From the NCBI RefSeq assembly GCF_023156385.1, contig NZ_JAKZAK010000025.1:1-34267 (forward strand): a stretch of DNA of 34,267 nucleotides. The letters run 5' to 3'. Shown one piece after another: positions 22,561 to 30,386 of the stretch. This stretch comes from Marinobacter xestospongiae. GTDB taxonomy: Bacteria > Pseudomonadota > Gammaproteobacteria > Pseudomonadales > Oleiphilaceae. A program made the position numbers and the translations under genes. The notes beneath the pieces are model-generated. The model was not told where the DNA came from and made no database searches. It saw only the letters and a list, made by a program, of their open reading frames with translations. Each line of letters starts with the position of its first letter. Position 1 is the stretch's first letter.

Positions 22561-22992
22561 ATGAAAGACTCTTCCCCTAATGTCGACAGCCCGGAGTGGT
22601 TGGCCGAAGTGCGTTTCGACGCCAATGGCCTGATCCCCGCCATTGCCCAGGACGCCACCAGCGGTGACATCCTGATGATGGCCTGGATGAACGCCGAAGC
22701 GCTGACGGCCACGGCAACCGAAGGCCAGGCGATCTACTGGTCCCGGTCCCGCAACAAACTGTGGCGCAAAGGCGAGTCCTCAGGCCATCAGCAGCGGGTT
22801 CTGGACATTCGCCTGGACTGCGATGCCGACGTTATTCTGCTGAAAGTGGAACAGCGGGGAGGCATCGCCTGTCATACCGGACGGCGCAGCTGTTTTTACC
22901 GCCGCCTGGAACAGGGCCGCTGGGAAGTGACCGATCCGGTCCTCAAGGACCCGGACACCATCTATCGCCCGCACCCGCAACAGGGAGACTGA
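22561..22992 (+). CDS. hisI: Phosphoribosyl-AMP cyclohydrolase HisI
   Basis: A 143-residue zinc enzyme that opens the adenine ring of phosphoribosyl-AMP, the third step of histidine synthesis. Motifs are MMAWMNAEAL, YWSRSRNKLWRKGESSGH, the metal-binding DCDADV and GIACHTGRRSCFYR with its cysteines. It is a stand-alone domain, not fused to HisE as in E. coli. The gene follows ubiB by 30 bases with no strong ribosome site and precedes hisE by one base. Placing hisI-hisE between ubiB and tatA is usual in Pseudomonas-like genomes. Confidence 0.96.
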   Translation: MKDSSPNVDSPEWLAEVRFDANGLIPAIAQDATSGDILMMAWMNAEALTATATEGQAIYWSRSRNKLWRKGESSGHQQRVLDIRLDCDADVILLKVEQRGGIACHTGRRSCFYRRLEQGRWEVTDPVLKDPDTIYRPHPQQGD

Positions 22993-22993
22993 C

Positions 22994-23323
22994 ATGAGTG
23001 ATGTGCTGATGCGCCTGGCCGACGTACTGGAAGCCCGCAAACAGGCGGACCCGGACAGTTCCTACGTCGCCAGTCTGCATGCCAAGGGGCTGAACAAGAT
23101 CCTGGAGAAGGTGGGCGAGGAGTGCACCGAAACCCTGCTGGCAGCCAAGGATGCGGAGCATTCTGGCGACACCAGCGACCTGGTGTACGAAACGGCCGAT
23201 CTCTGGTTCCACTCGCTGGTGATGCTGTCGCGGCTGGGCCTGGGACCGGACGACGTAATCAATGAACTGGCTCGCCGCTTCGACCTCTCCGGACTGGAAG
23301 AAAAGGCCGCCCGGGACCAGTAA
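22994..23323 (+). CDS. hisE: Phosphoribosyl-ATP pyrophosphatase HisE
   Basis: A 109-residue all-alpha NTP pyrophosphohydrolase that removes pyrophosphate from phosphoribosyl-ATP, the second step of histidine synthesis. Acidic metal-binding residues are seen in KVGEECTETLLAAKD and YETADLWFHSLVML. Length and end match the stand-alone form of Pseudomonas. It begins one base after the hisI stop, using the AGGGAG at the end of hisI as ribosome site. Confidence 0.95.
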   Translation: MSDVLMRLADVLEARKQADPDSSYVASLHAKGLNKILEKVGEECTETLLAAKDAEHSGDTSDLVYETADLWFHSLVMLSRLGLGPDDVINELARRFDLSGLEEKAARDQ

Positions 23324-23330
23324 TCGGAGT

Positions 23331-23380
23331 ACCCCTTCTGGGGGTTTCCGCAATGCAGCCCCGGTAGCGTACAATATTGT
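23331..23380 (+). promoter_or_regulatory. Hairpin and possible promoter between hisE and tatA
   Basis: ACCCC-TTCTG-GGGGT followed by TTT at 23331-23348 is a short weak terminator-like hairpin. After it, TACAAT at 23370-23375 could be a -10 element, overlapping a perfect palindrome ACAATATTGT (23371-23380). No good -35 is seen. The tat genes may therefore have their own transcription start. Confidence 0.4.
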
Positions 23381-23410
23381 GAGTCTCTGCATGAAAATGA
23401 GGACCCCATC

Positions 23411-23647
23411 ATGGGTATCAGTATCTGGCAACTTCTAATCGTTCTCGGCATTGTCGTGCTGTTGTTCGGAACCAAGAAACTGCGCAATATCGGCAGCGAC
23501 CTGGGTGGCGCCATCCGTGGCTTCAAGAAGTCCATGAACGAAGAGGACAACGGCAAGCCGCAACAGCGTTCCGTCGAGGACCAGGCTGCCGACCAGCCCC
23601 AACAGGCCCGCACCACCGACAGCGCCGGCGAAAAAAACCATAACTGA
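23411..23647 (+). CDS. tatA: Sec-independent protein translocase subunit TatA
   Basis: A 78-residue inner-membrane protein that assembles the pore for folded, twin-arginine-tagged proteins. The single N-terminal helix is IWQLLIVLGIVVLLFG, followed by the FGTKKL hinge, an amphipathic helix (RNIGSDLGGAIRGFKKSM) and a polar, disordered tail. First of a tatABC group, 11 bases before tatB. Confidence 0.96.
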   Translation: MGISIWQLLIVLGIVVLLFGTKKLRNIGSDLGGAIRGFKKSMNEEDNGKPQQRSVEDQAADQPQQARTTDSAGEKNHN

Positions 23648-23658
23648 GACACCGCCGG

Positions 23659-24120
23659 ATGTTCGACATTGGCTTCCTTGAGCTGCTGATCTGCTCAGTG
23701 ATTGCATTGCTGGTTCTTGGCCCCGAACGCCTGCCCACAGCGGCACGGGCGGCCGGGCGCTGGATTGGTGGTGCCCGCCGTATGGTCAGCCAGTTTTCCA
23801 GCGAGCTGGACCGCCAGCTCAAGGCGGACGAACTCAAGGAGCAGCTCCGCCAGGCTGGCGACGTTGGCCTGGAAGACGTTGAAAAGACCGTCCGCGATGC
23901 CCTCGACGAGGCCCGGCAGTACCAGCACATGGTGGTATCGGACTCCAGTACCCGCTCCCGGCCGGCTCCGGCCACCCGTCGGGTACGGCCTCCGGAGCAG
24001 CAACCGGACTCCCCGGAGAACGAGCCCCCGGCGACACCGGCGGACAGCGCCAGCACGGAGGCAAACCAGGCCTCTCCGGCACCTGAGTCCCCGGACACAT
24101 CCACGGAAAGCCGTCAATGA
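23659..24120 (+). CDS. tatB: Sec-independent protein translocase subunit TatB
   Basis: A 153-residue inner-membrane protein forming the twin-arginine receptor with TatC. MFDIGFLELLICSVIALLVL is the membrane helix and includes the conserved Glu; LGPERLP is the hinge. A long amphipathic helix (about 25-90) follows, then a proline- and glutamate-rich tail. Its stop overlaps the tatC start by four bases (ATGA). Confidence 0.96.
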   Translation: MFDIGFLELLICSVIALLVLGPERLPTAARAAGRWIGGARRMVSQFSSELDRQLKADELKEQLRQAGDVGLEDVEKTVRDALDEARQYQHMVVSDSSTRSRPAPATRRVRPPEQQPDSPENEPPATPADSASTEANQASPAPESPDTSTESRQ

Positions 24121-24914
24121 GCGTTACCCCTCCAGGCCCGCCATCAACGGATGCGGCCGACAACAGCCAGGAAATGTCCCTGATCGAACACCTGCTGGAA
24201 CTGCGCAACCGGCTGCTGAAGATGGTGCTGGCCGTCGCACTGTGCTTTGCGGTGATCTACCCCTGGGCCAACGAACTGTACCTGTTTATGGCCGGGCCGC
24301 TGCTGGAGCTGTTGCCGGTAGGCCAGACCATGATCGCCACCGACATCACCTCGACCTTTTTCGCGCCGCTGAAGCTGGCGCTGGTGCTGGCGGTGTTTGC
24401 GGCAATCCCGGTGATTCTCTACCAGATCTGGAGTTTTATTGCCCCCGGACTCTACGCCCATGAGAAGCGTCTGGCGTTTCCACTGCTGGCAACCTCGGTC
24501 GCCCTGTTCTACCTCGGCGCCGCCTTTGCCTACTTTGTGGTGTTTCCGCTGGTGTTCAGCTTCTTTACCGCGATCGGCCCCGAGGGCATCGTTGAGTTGC
24601 CGGACATTGCCAGCTACCTCAGCTTCGTGCTGAAAATGTTCTTCGCGTTCGGTGTCGCTTTCGAGATTCCCATTGCCACCATCCTGCTGATCCTGACCGG
24701 GATCACCACCCCCAGGGAACTGGCAGCCAAACGCCCCTACGTGGTGGTGGCCTGCTTTATCATTGGCATGCTGCTGACTCCGCCGGACATCATTTCCCAG
24801 ACCCTGCTGGCAGTGCCCATGTGGCTGCTGTTCGAGCTCGGCATCCTGTTTGGCTACCTGGCTCAGCGCCGGGCGCCGGCGACCGATTCGGCCGAGGCCA
24901 ACGAGCCACAATGA
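24117..24914 (+). CDS. tatC: Sec-independent protein translocase subunit TatC
   Basis: A 265-residue polytopic inner-membrane protein that recognises twin-arginine signal peptides. The N-terminal block MSLIEHLLELRNRLLKMVLA is the family signature, then six hydrophobic helices. FYLGAAFAYFVVFPLVFSFF and AFGVAFEIPIATILL are typical, the latter with the conserved Phe-Glu. No obvious Tat substrate gene is adjacent. It overlaps both tatB and rsmE by four bases. Confidence 0.97.
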   Translation: MSVTPPGPPSTDAADNSQEMSLIEHLLELRNRLLKMVLAVALCFAVIYPWANELYLFMAGPLLELLPVGQTMIATDITSTFFAPLKLALVLAVFAAIPVILYQIWSFIAPGLYAHEKRLAFPLLATSVALFYLGAAFAYFVVFPLVFSFFTAIGPEGIVELPDIASYLSFVLKMFFAFGVAFEIPIATILLILTGITTPRELAAKRPYVVVACFIIGMLLTPPDIISQTLLAVPMWLLFELGILFGYLAQRRAPATDSAEANEPQ

Positions 24915-25633
24915 ACCTCGCACTGCTGACCGAGGCCGATTTTATCGGCCCCGACCGGGTCCGGCTGACCGGTCGCCGCTTCGACCACCTGGCCACCATT
25001 CTCGGCTCCGAGGTGGGAGACCAGGTGCCAGTGGGGGTGGAGAACGGCAACATCGGCACCGGCACCCTGATCCAGCGCGATGCAGACGCCGCCGAACTGG
25101 CCATTACCCTGGATCAGTCACCGCCCGAGCCCCTGCCCCTGACGCTGGTATTGGCCATGCCCCGCCCCAAGATGTTCCGGCGGGTGCTGCAAACGGTGGC
25201 GGCGCTGGGGGTCAAGGAGATCTGGCTGATCAACGCCTACAAGGTGGAGAAAAGCTTCTGGCAGACGCCCTGGCTGGGGCCGGACGCGCTGCGGGAGAAC
25301 CTCACCCTGGGACTGGAGCAGGCCCGTGACACCCGCATGCCCCAGGTGCACATCCGCCAGCGCTTTAAACCCTTCGTCGAGGACGAGCTGCCGGCGCTGC
25401 TGGCACAGCGTCCGGGCCTGGTGGCCCATCCGGGCACAGACCAGCCCTGCCCGAGCCACCTGACCAGCCCGGCGACCCTGTGCATCGGCCCCGAAGGCGG
25501 CTTCATTCCCTACGAGGTCGACAAGCTGGTTGAAGCCGGCTGCCAGTCGGTACACCTGGGTCGCCGCATCCTGCGGGTGGAAACCGCAGTACCGGTGCTG
25601 ATCGGCCGGCTCTACGACGGCTGCGGCTACTAG
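24911..25633 (+). CDS. rsmE: 16S rRNA (uracil1498-N3)-methyltransferase RsmE
   Basis: A 240-residue SPOUT-class methyltransferase that modifies U1498 of 16S rRNA. The N-terminal PUA-like domain includes HLATILGSEVGDQV. The trefoil-knot SAM site is LCIGPEGGFIPYEVDKL and then VHLGRRILRVETAV. The start ATG at 24911 overlaps the tatC stop as ATGA; a longer open frame inside tatC is not part of the gene. The final codons and the stop belong to a 17-base tandem repeat. Confidence 0.95.
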   Translation: MNLALLTEADFIGPDRVRLTGRRFDHLATILGSEVGDQVPVGVENGNIGTGTLIQRDADAAELAITLDQSPPEPLPLTLVLAMPRPKMFRRVLQTVAALGVKEIWLINAYKVEKSFWQTPWLGPDALRENLTLGLEQARDTRMPQVHIRQRFKPFVEDELPALLAQRPGLVAHPGTDQPCPSHLTSPATLCIGPEGGFIPYEVDKLVEAGCQSVHLGRRILRVETAVPVLIGRLYDGCGY

Positions 25634-25667
25634 ACGGCTGCAGCTAGTAGAAGGCCGCGGCTCTGCA
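25617..25667. repeat. 17-base tandem repeat across the rsmE stop codon
   Basis: ACGGCTGCGGCTACTAG (25617-25633) is followed at once by ACGGCTGCAGCTAGTAG (25634-25650), matching at 15 of 17 positions, then by a more degraded third unit. The first ends with the rsmE TAG; the second repeats that TAG. Confidence 0.75.
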
Positions 25668-25792
25668 GCGCGGGCGCCGGATCGGCGCCAAACACCACCT
25701 CCCCTTCTTGCGTACTACAACGCCCTGAGTTGCACGACGTCCTGAGTACCACGCCCCCGGCGCTCGTACTCACAACCTGCCGCGCTGATCAA

Positions 25793-25821
25793 TTGATAAT
25801 TTTACGCATTTGCATTACTTT
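25793..25821 (+). promoter_or_regulatory. Candidate Fur box over the promoter of the siderophore receptor
   Basis: Positions 25795-25813 agree with the 19-base Fur consensus at 13 positions (GATAAT left, CATT near the right end). It overlaps a possible promoter, TTGATA at 25793-25798 and TACTTT at 25816-25821, spaced by 17 bases. Iron repression of the receptor gene 48 bases downstream is the expected result. Confidence 0.5.
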
Positions 25822-25868
25822 TCCCCTCCCATCCATTACTCACCCGTAATCGACTCCCGGAGATTTCC

Positions 25869-28061
25869 ATGACGATGATTCCGCGAACCCGCTCGGCACT
25901 TTACCGGGCCGGCCTTGGTACCCTGATCGCCAGCTGCACCACCCCGCTGCTGGCTGACGCCACCAGTTACTCGCTGGATGAGCTGGTGGTGGTTGGCAAC
26001 CGCGCGCCGGCACAGATCAGCCAGGTGCCGGGCACCGTCTGGGTCCTGGAGCAGGAAGCACTGGAAACCCAACTCCAGTCCGGTCAGGACCTCAAAAGTG
26101 TGCTTGGCAAGCTGGTACCCGGCCTCGACCTGGCGCCCCAGGGCCGCACCAACTTCGGCCAGAATATGCGCGGACGCAGCGTGCTGGTGATGATTGACGG
26201 CGTCTCACTGAACTCCTCCCGCGGTCTGAGCCGCCAGTTCGACAGCATTGACCCGTTCAACATCGAACGCATCGAAGTGCTCTCCGGTGCCACCGCGATC
26301 TACGGCGGCGGCAGCACCGGCGGGATCATCAACATCATTACCCATAAGGGCGAAGCCGGAGACACCCGCTATCGCACCGAGGCTTCCGCCAGCTCCGGCT
26401 TCAACGACAGCGAAGATCGCGTGTTCCGTGCCGGCCAGTCCATCAGCGGCGGCAATGACCGGGTCCAGGGGCGCCTCGCCGTAGCCACCCAGCGCAACAG
26501 CGCGTTCTACGACGCCGACGGCGACGCCATCATGCCGGACATCACCCAGACCGACCTGCAGTACAACCGCAGCCTGGATGTAATGGGCAGCGTGCGTCTA
26601 CAACTGAGCGACCTGCAGTCCCTGGAGCTGCTGGGCCAGGCGTACGATTCCCGCTTCAACGGCAATCAGGGGGTCTACCTCGGCCCCAACCTGAGCACCA
26701 TCGCAGATCCGGAGATTCGTACCGGCTACAAGACCGACCGGGCACCGGAAACCGATCGCCACCTGGTGAACCTGAACTACCAGCATCGCGACCTGTTCGG
26801 TCATACCGCGTACCTGCAACTGTCCACCCGGGGCGAGAAGGCCAGCTTCCACCCCTACCCCTACATTCGCCAGAACATGGCCCAGAGCTACGTTGGCGCG
26901 TCACTCCAGGACACCACCCAGCACAACCTCAAGGGGCTGCTGGTCAAGCACTGGGGGGACTGGCAGTTCAGCTATGGCGTGGATCTGGACCGAGAGGACT
27001 TCAAGGCCAACCAGATGATTTTTGACACCGCCAAAGCCTTGCAGAGTGGTGCCATGGTGACCGAGGAGGACTTTACCGTCGGCCGCTACCCGGGCTACCG
27101 GGTGGATGGTGTGACCGCCTTCCTGCAGACCGAGTGGCAGGCAACGGAGCGGCTGCGGCTCAACGCCGGCATCCGCCAGCGCCATTCCAGCCTGGAAGTG
27201 GACAATTTTGTGCCCACCCAGCAGCAGATTGACGTCCAACGCGGCCTGGCGACGGGTGCCGACGCCATTCCCGGTGGCGAGAACAGCTACGACGTCACCC
27301 TGGTGAATGCCGGCGCCATCTACAACCTCACCGCCAGCCAGCAACTGTGGACCAGCTTCAGCCAGGGCTTCGAAATTCCCGATCCGGGCAAGGTGTTTGG
27401 CCGCGGCAGCTACTCGCTGGACAATGGCTACTACACCCTCAACGACGCCCTCGACGTTGACAGCAACACCTTGCCCGGCCTGAAGACCCATCAGGTGGAA
27501 TTGGGCTGGCGGGCGTACGAAGCCAACTGGGAAGCCCAGGTAGCCGCCTACTACACCTGGTCAGACAAGGACACCCGGGTCACCGATACCCTGCAGATTG
27601 ACGTGGTGGACGCCAAGACCCGGGATTATGGCCTGGAAGCCAGCCTGGCCTACCGCATCAGCGATCAGTGGCGCGCCGGCGTCCAGGGCCATGTGCTGCG
27701 GTCCGAGGTCAAGAACGAGGGTGACTGGGACAAGAAAGACGCCCGTTACGCCAGTTTGCCCAGCGCCATGGCGTTTGTGGAATGGCAGGATGCCCGCACC
27801 CAGGTTCGGCTGCAGGGCAATCATGCCTTTGACATCGACGACGATGCCGGCAACGAGATCGATGGCTTTACCACCGTCGACCTGCAGGCTTCCCGCGAGC
27901 TGCCGGTGGGGCGCCTGGGAATGGGGATCAGCAACCTGCTGAACAACGACTATCTGACCGTCTGGGGTCAGCGCGCCCAGATGTTCTACGGTTACGACAA
28001 GCTGTTTGAATTCCAGGGCCGCGGTCGCACCTACACCCTGAGCTACACCGTCGATTATTGA
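25869..28061 (+). CDS. iutA: TonB-dependent ferric siderophore receptor, IutA (aerobactin) type
   Basis: A 730-residue outer-membrane receptor, near the usual IutA length. A signal peptide (to about residue 33) is followed by a TonB box-like DELVVVGN. The plug domain closely follows IutA: SGQDLKSVLGKLVPGLDLAP, GQNMRGRSVLVMIDGVSLNS, DSIDPFNIERIEVLSGATAI, then YGGGSTGGIINIITHKGE. The barrel ends in YTLSYTVDY with an aromatic end. It would bring an iron-siderophore complex into the periplasm using TonB energy. No siderophore synthesis, permease or reductase gene is adjacent, so it may take up siderophores made elsewhere. Aerobactin itself is a family-level guess. A candidate Fur box precedes it. 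Confidence 0.88.
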   Translation: MTMIPRTRSALYRAGLGTLIASCTTPLLADATSYSLDELVVVGNRAPAQISQVPGTVWVLEQEALETQLQSGQDLKSVLGKLVPGLDLAPQGRTNFGQNMRGRSVLVMIDGVSLNSSRGLSRQFDSIDPFNIERIEVLSGATAIYGGGSTGGIINIITHKGEAGDTRYRTEASASSGFNDSEDRVFRAGQSISGGNDRVQGRLAVATQRNSAFYDADGDAIMPDITQTDLQYNRSLDVMGSVRLQLSDLQSLELLGQAYDSRFNGNQGVYLGPNLSTIADPEIRTGYKTDRAPETDRHLVNLNYQHRDLFGHTAYLQLSTRGEKASFHPYPYIRQNMAQSYVGASLQDTTQHNLKGLLVKHWGDWQFSYGVDLDREDFKANQMIFDTAKALQSGAMVTEEDFTVGRYPGYRVDGVTAFLQTEWQATERLRLNAGIRQRHSSLEVDNFVPTQQQIDVQRGLATGADAIPGGENSYDVTLVNAGAIYNLTASQQLWTSFSQGFEIPDPGKVFGRGSYSLDNGYYTLNDALDVDSNTLPGLKTHQVELGWRAYEANWEAQVAAYYTWSDKDTRVTDTLQIDVVDAKTRDYGLEASLAYRISDQWRAGVQGHVLRSEVKNEGDWDKKDARYASLPSAMAFVEWQDARTQVRLQGNHAFDIDDDAGNEIDGFTTVDLQASRELPVGRLGMGISNLLNNDYLTVWGQRAQMFYGYDKLFEFQGRGRTYTLSYTVDY

Positions 28062-28068
28062 TCGACCC

Positions 28069-28096
28069 GGCGGGCCGGTATTCACGCTGGCCCGCC
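28069..28096. terminator. Hairpin between the convergent receptor and DUF808 genes
   Basis: GGCGGGCC, twelve-base loop, GGCCCGCC sits 7 bases after the receptor stop and 20 bases from the DUF808 stop. The eight-pair GC stem could end transcription from both sides, though neither side has a T-run. Confidence 0.5.
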
Positions 28097-28115
28097 GCCT
28101 CAGCCCACCGGCCGC

Positions 28116-29054
28116 TCAGGCAGTTCCGCGAACACGCTTCCAGAGGCCTCCGACCAGGGTGACCAGCGCCACCACCAAACCACCAGCCACAATCCCCACA
28201 ACTCCGTCCGCCAATACCGGCATCAGTACCGCCAGCATCCCGGACAGCGGATCGGTGAGATGATGGATCAAGTCATAGAGCGGCGGAATGCCGTGGGAAA
28301 TGATGCCCCCGCCGACCAGGAACATCGCAGCGGTCCCCAGTACGGAGAGCCCTTTCATCAGGTACGGCGCCAGCCACAGAATGCCCCGGCCAAAGGCCCG
28401 CAGCATCGGGGCCAGACCATCGTCGCCAGGCCGCTGGCTGAGATAGAGACCACCGTCATCGAGCTTCACGATGCCCGCAACCAGGCCATAGACGCCGATG
28501 GTGATTAGTAACGCCACCACCGACAGCACCAGAAACTGCATGCCAATGCTCTGCTGCGCAACGGTGCCCAGGGTGATGGCAATGATTTCCGCCGACAGGA
28601 TAAAATCGGTGCGGATGGCACCCTTCACCTTCTCTTTTTCCAGCGCCACCAGATCTTTCTGCGGGTCCCGCAGTGCCTGTTTCAGCTCCTCCTTGTGAGC
28701 CTCGTCCTCTTCATGGGAATGGAGCCAGCGATGGGCAAGCTTTTCAAACCCCTCAAAACACAGAAAGGCGCCCCCCACCATCAGCAGCGGGGTCACCAGC
28801 CAGGGCACGAAAAAGCTGATCGCCAGCGCCGCCGGCACCAGAATCACCTTGTTACGCAGTGACCCCTTGGCCACGGCCCACACCACCGGAATTTCCCGGG
28901 CCGGTTTAACGCCGGTGACCTGCTGGGCATTGAGGGCCAGGTCATCACCCAGAACCCCGGCGGTTTTCTTGGTGGCGACCTTGGTCATCGCCGAGACGTC
29001 ATCAAGGATGGTGGCTATATCATCAATCAGGGCGAGCAAACTGGCTCCGGCCAT
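28116..29054 (-). CDS. DUF808 family inner-membrane protein (YedI-like)
   Basis: A 312-residue membrane protein of the DUF808/YedI family, whose role is unknown. It opens with the family's MAGASLLALIDDIATILDDV and TKVATKKTAGVLGDDLALNA. Hydrophobic segments follow from about 68 onward (VILVPAALAISFFVPWLVTP, IIAITLGTVAQ, FLVLSVVALLITIGVYGLVA, and a C-terminal pair). A charged, His-containing cytoplasmic loop lies near 110-145. It is flanked by convergent iutA and by the end of ubiI; it appears to be a single-gene unit. Confidence 0.9.
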   Translation of the reverse strand: MAGASLLALIDDIATILDDVSAMTKVATKKTAGVLGDDLALNAQQVTGVKPAREIPVVWAVAKGSLRNKVILVPAALAISFFVPWLVTPLLMVGGAFLCFEGFEKLAHRWLHSHEEDEAHKEELKQALRDPQKDLVALEKEKVKGAIRTDFILSAEIIAITLGTVAQQSIGMQFLVLSVVALLITIGVYGLVAGIVKLDDGGLYLSQRPGDDGLAPMLRAFGRGILWLAPYLMKGLSVLGTAAMFLVGGGIISHGIPPLYDLIHHLTDPLSGMLAVLMPVLADGVVGIVAGGLVVALVTLVGGLWKRVRGTA

Positions 29055-29153
29055 TGCGGATTCCTTCCTGTGTTCTGTTAAGCGGTGGTGTTGCCTGGAC
29101 TAAAGGATGTGTCGGGCTGCGGAGAGCGCCAGCCTGACCTGAAGTATGCCGGC

Positions 29154-30386
29154 TCAGGGTTGCAGTCCCATGGCCTGGGCGGCCACCCGATGTTTGATGG
29201 CCGGCAACTGGTCAAGCCAGCGCATGCCGGCATTCCGAAGCCAGCGCAACGGCAGCTCATCACGGGCAAACAGCTGCTTGAAGCCCTCCATTGCCGCCAT
29301 CATCGCCAGGTTATCGCCCTTGCGGCGGCGCTGATAGCGCGCCAGGGTCAGCTCATCCGCCGGTGACAGCCCCCGTTGCCGGGCGCTCTCCAGCTCCGCC
29401 AGCAGCACCCTGACGTCGCCATAACCAAGGTTGACGCCCTGGCCCGCCAACGGGTGAATGGTATGGGCAGCGTCCCCCACCAGTGCCAGGCTCTCGCCAA
29501 TGTAGTCCTTGGCGTGACGCTGACGCAGCGGGAAAGCCTGGCGTGCCGACACCGCAACCAGCGGGCCGAGTTGGTGTTCGATGGCCGCCGCCAGCGCCTC
29601 ACGGAAGTCGTTATCCGACAGCGCCAGCAGACGACGGGCCTCGTCGGTGTCCTGGGACCAGACAATGGAACAGAAACGACCGGCGTCGGCCGGATCACCG
29701 CTGGCCAATGGCAGGAACGCCAGCGGCCCGGTCGTGGAAAACCGTTGCCAGGCGGTATCCCGGTGGCTCTGGGTGGTTTCCACCGTGCAGACGATGGCCT
29801 GCTGGTCGTAATCCCACTCGCGGGTCGGCAAACCGGCCCACTGGCGCAGCCGGGACTGGGCGCCATCGGCGGCCACCACCAGCGACGCGGTCAATTCCCG
29901 GCCGTCGTCCAGGGTCAGCTGCCGCTGGCCCTGCTGGCAGGGCGACAGGCCGGTCACCCGAGCCTGGTCAAACACCGTTACCGGGCTGTCCTGCAATGCC
30001 AGCATCAGTGCCCGCACCAGCAATCGGTTCTCGACGATACAGCCAAGGGCCGGCACCTGAAGGTCGGTGGCATCAAAATGAATACGCCCGGTACCCTCGG
30101 CATCCCACACCGTCATGCCACGATAGGGACAATGGCGCTGGGTCGCCACCGCCTGCCAGGCGCCAAGATCGGCCAGCAAACGCTGGCTGGCCGCTGAAAT
30201 AGCGCTGACCCGGGGTTCGAAATCCGCCACCGAGCCAATCGGTGCGGGAGCGTCCAGCAGCGCGGCTACCGGCGCCGCCTCCACCACACCAACCCGCCAG
30301 CCCTGCTGGCCAAGCCCCAGGGCCAGGGCACTGCCGGTCATGCCACCGCCGGCGACCAGCACATCGAAGTGCGGAGAGTCGTTCAT
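29154..30386 (-). CDS. ubiI: FAD-dependent ubiquinone hydroxylase UbiI (VisC) type
   Basis: A 410-residue flavin monooxygenase of the UbiH/UbiF/VisC family; UbiI hydroxylates C5 of the ubiquinone ring. The N-terminal dinucleotide fold is VLVAGGGMTGSALALGLG. The middle segment is VVAADGAQSRLRQWAG, and the FAD-ribityl motif is LALVGDAAHTIHPLAGQGVN. Position after ygfB-pepP-ubiH is as in E. coli, which supports UbiI over UbiF. Its ATG overlaps the end of ubiH by four bases (ATGA). Confidence 0.9.
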   Translation of the reverse strand: MNDSPHFDVLVAGGGMTGSALALGLGQQGWRVGVVEAAPVAALLDAPAPIGSVADFEPRVSAISAASQRLLADLGAWQAVATQRHCPYRGMTVWDAEGTGRIHFDATDLQVPALGCIVENRLLVRALMLALQDSPVTVFDQARVTGLSPCQQGQRQLTLDDGRELTASLVVAADGAQSRLRQWAGLPTREWDYDQQAIVCTVETTQSHRDTAWQRFSTTGPLAFLPLASGDPADAGRFCSIVWSQDTDEARRLLALSDNDFREALAAAIEHQLGPLVAVSARQAFPLRQRHAKDYIGESLALVGDAAHTIHPLAGQGVNLGYGDVRVLLAELESARQRGLSPADELTLARYQRRRKGDNLAMMAAMEGFKQLFARDELPLRWLRNAGMRWLDQLPAIKHRVAAQAMGLQP

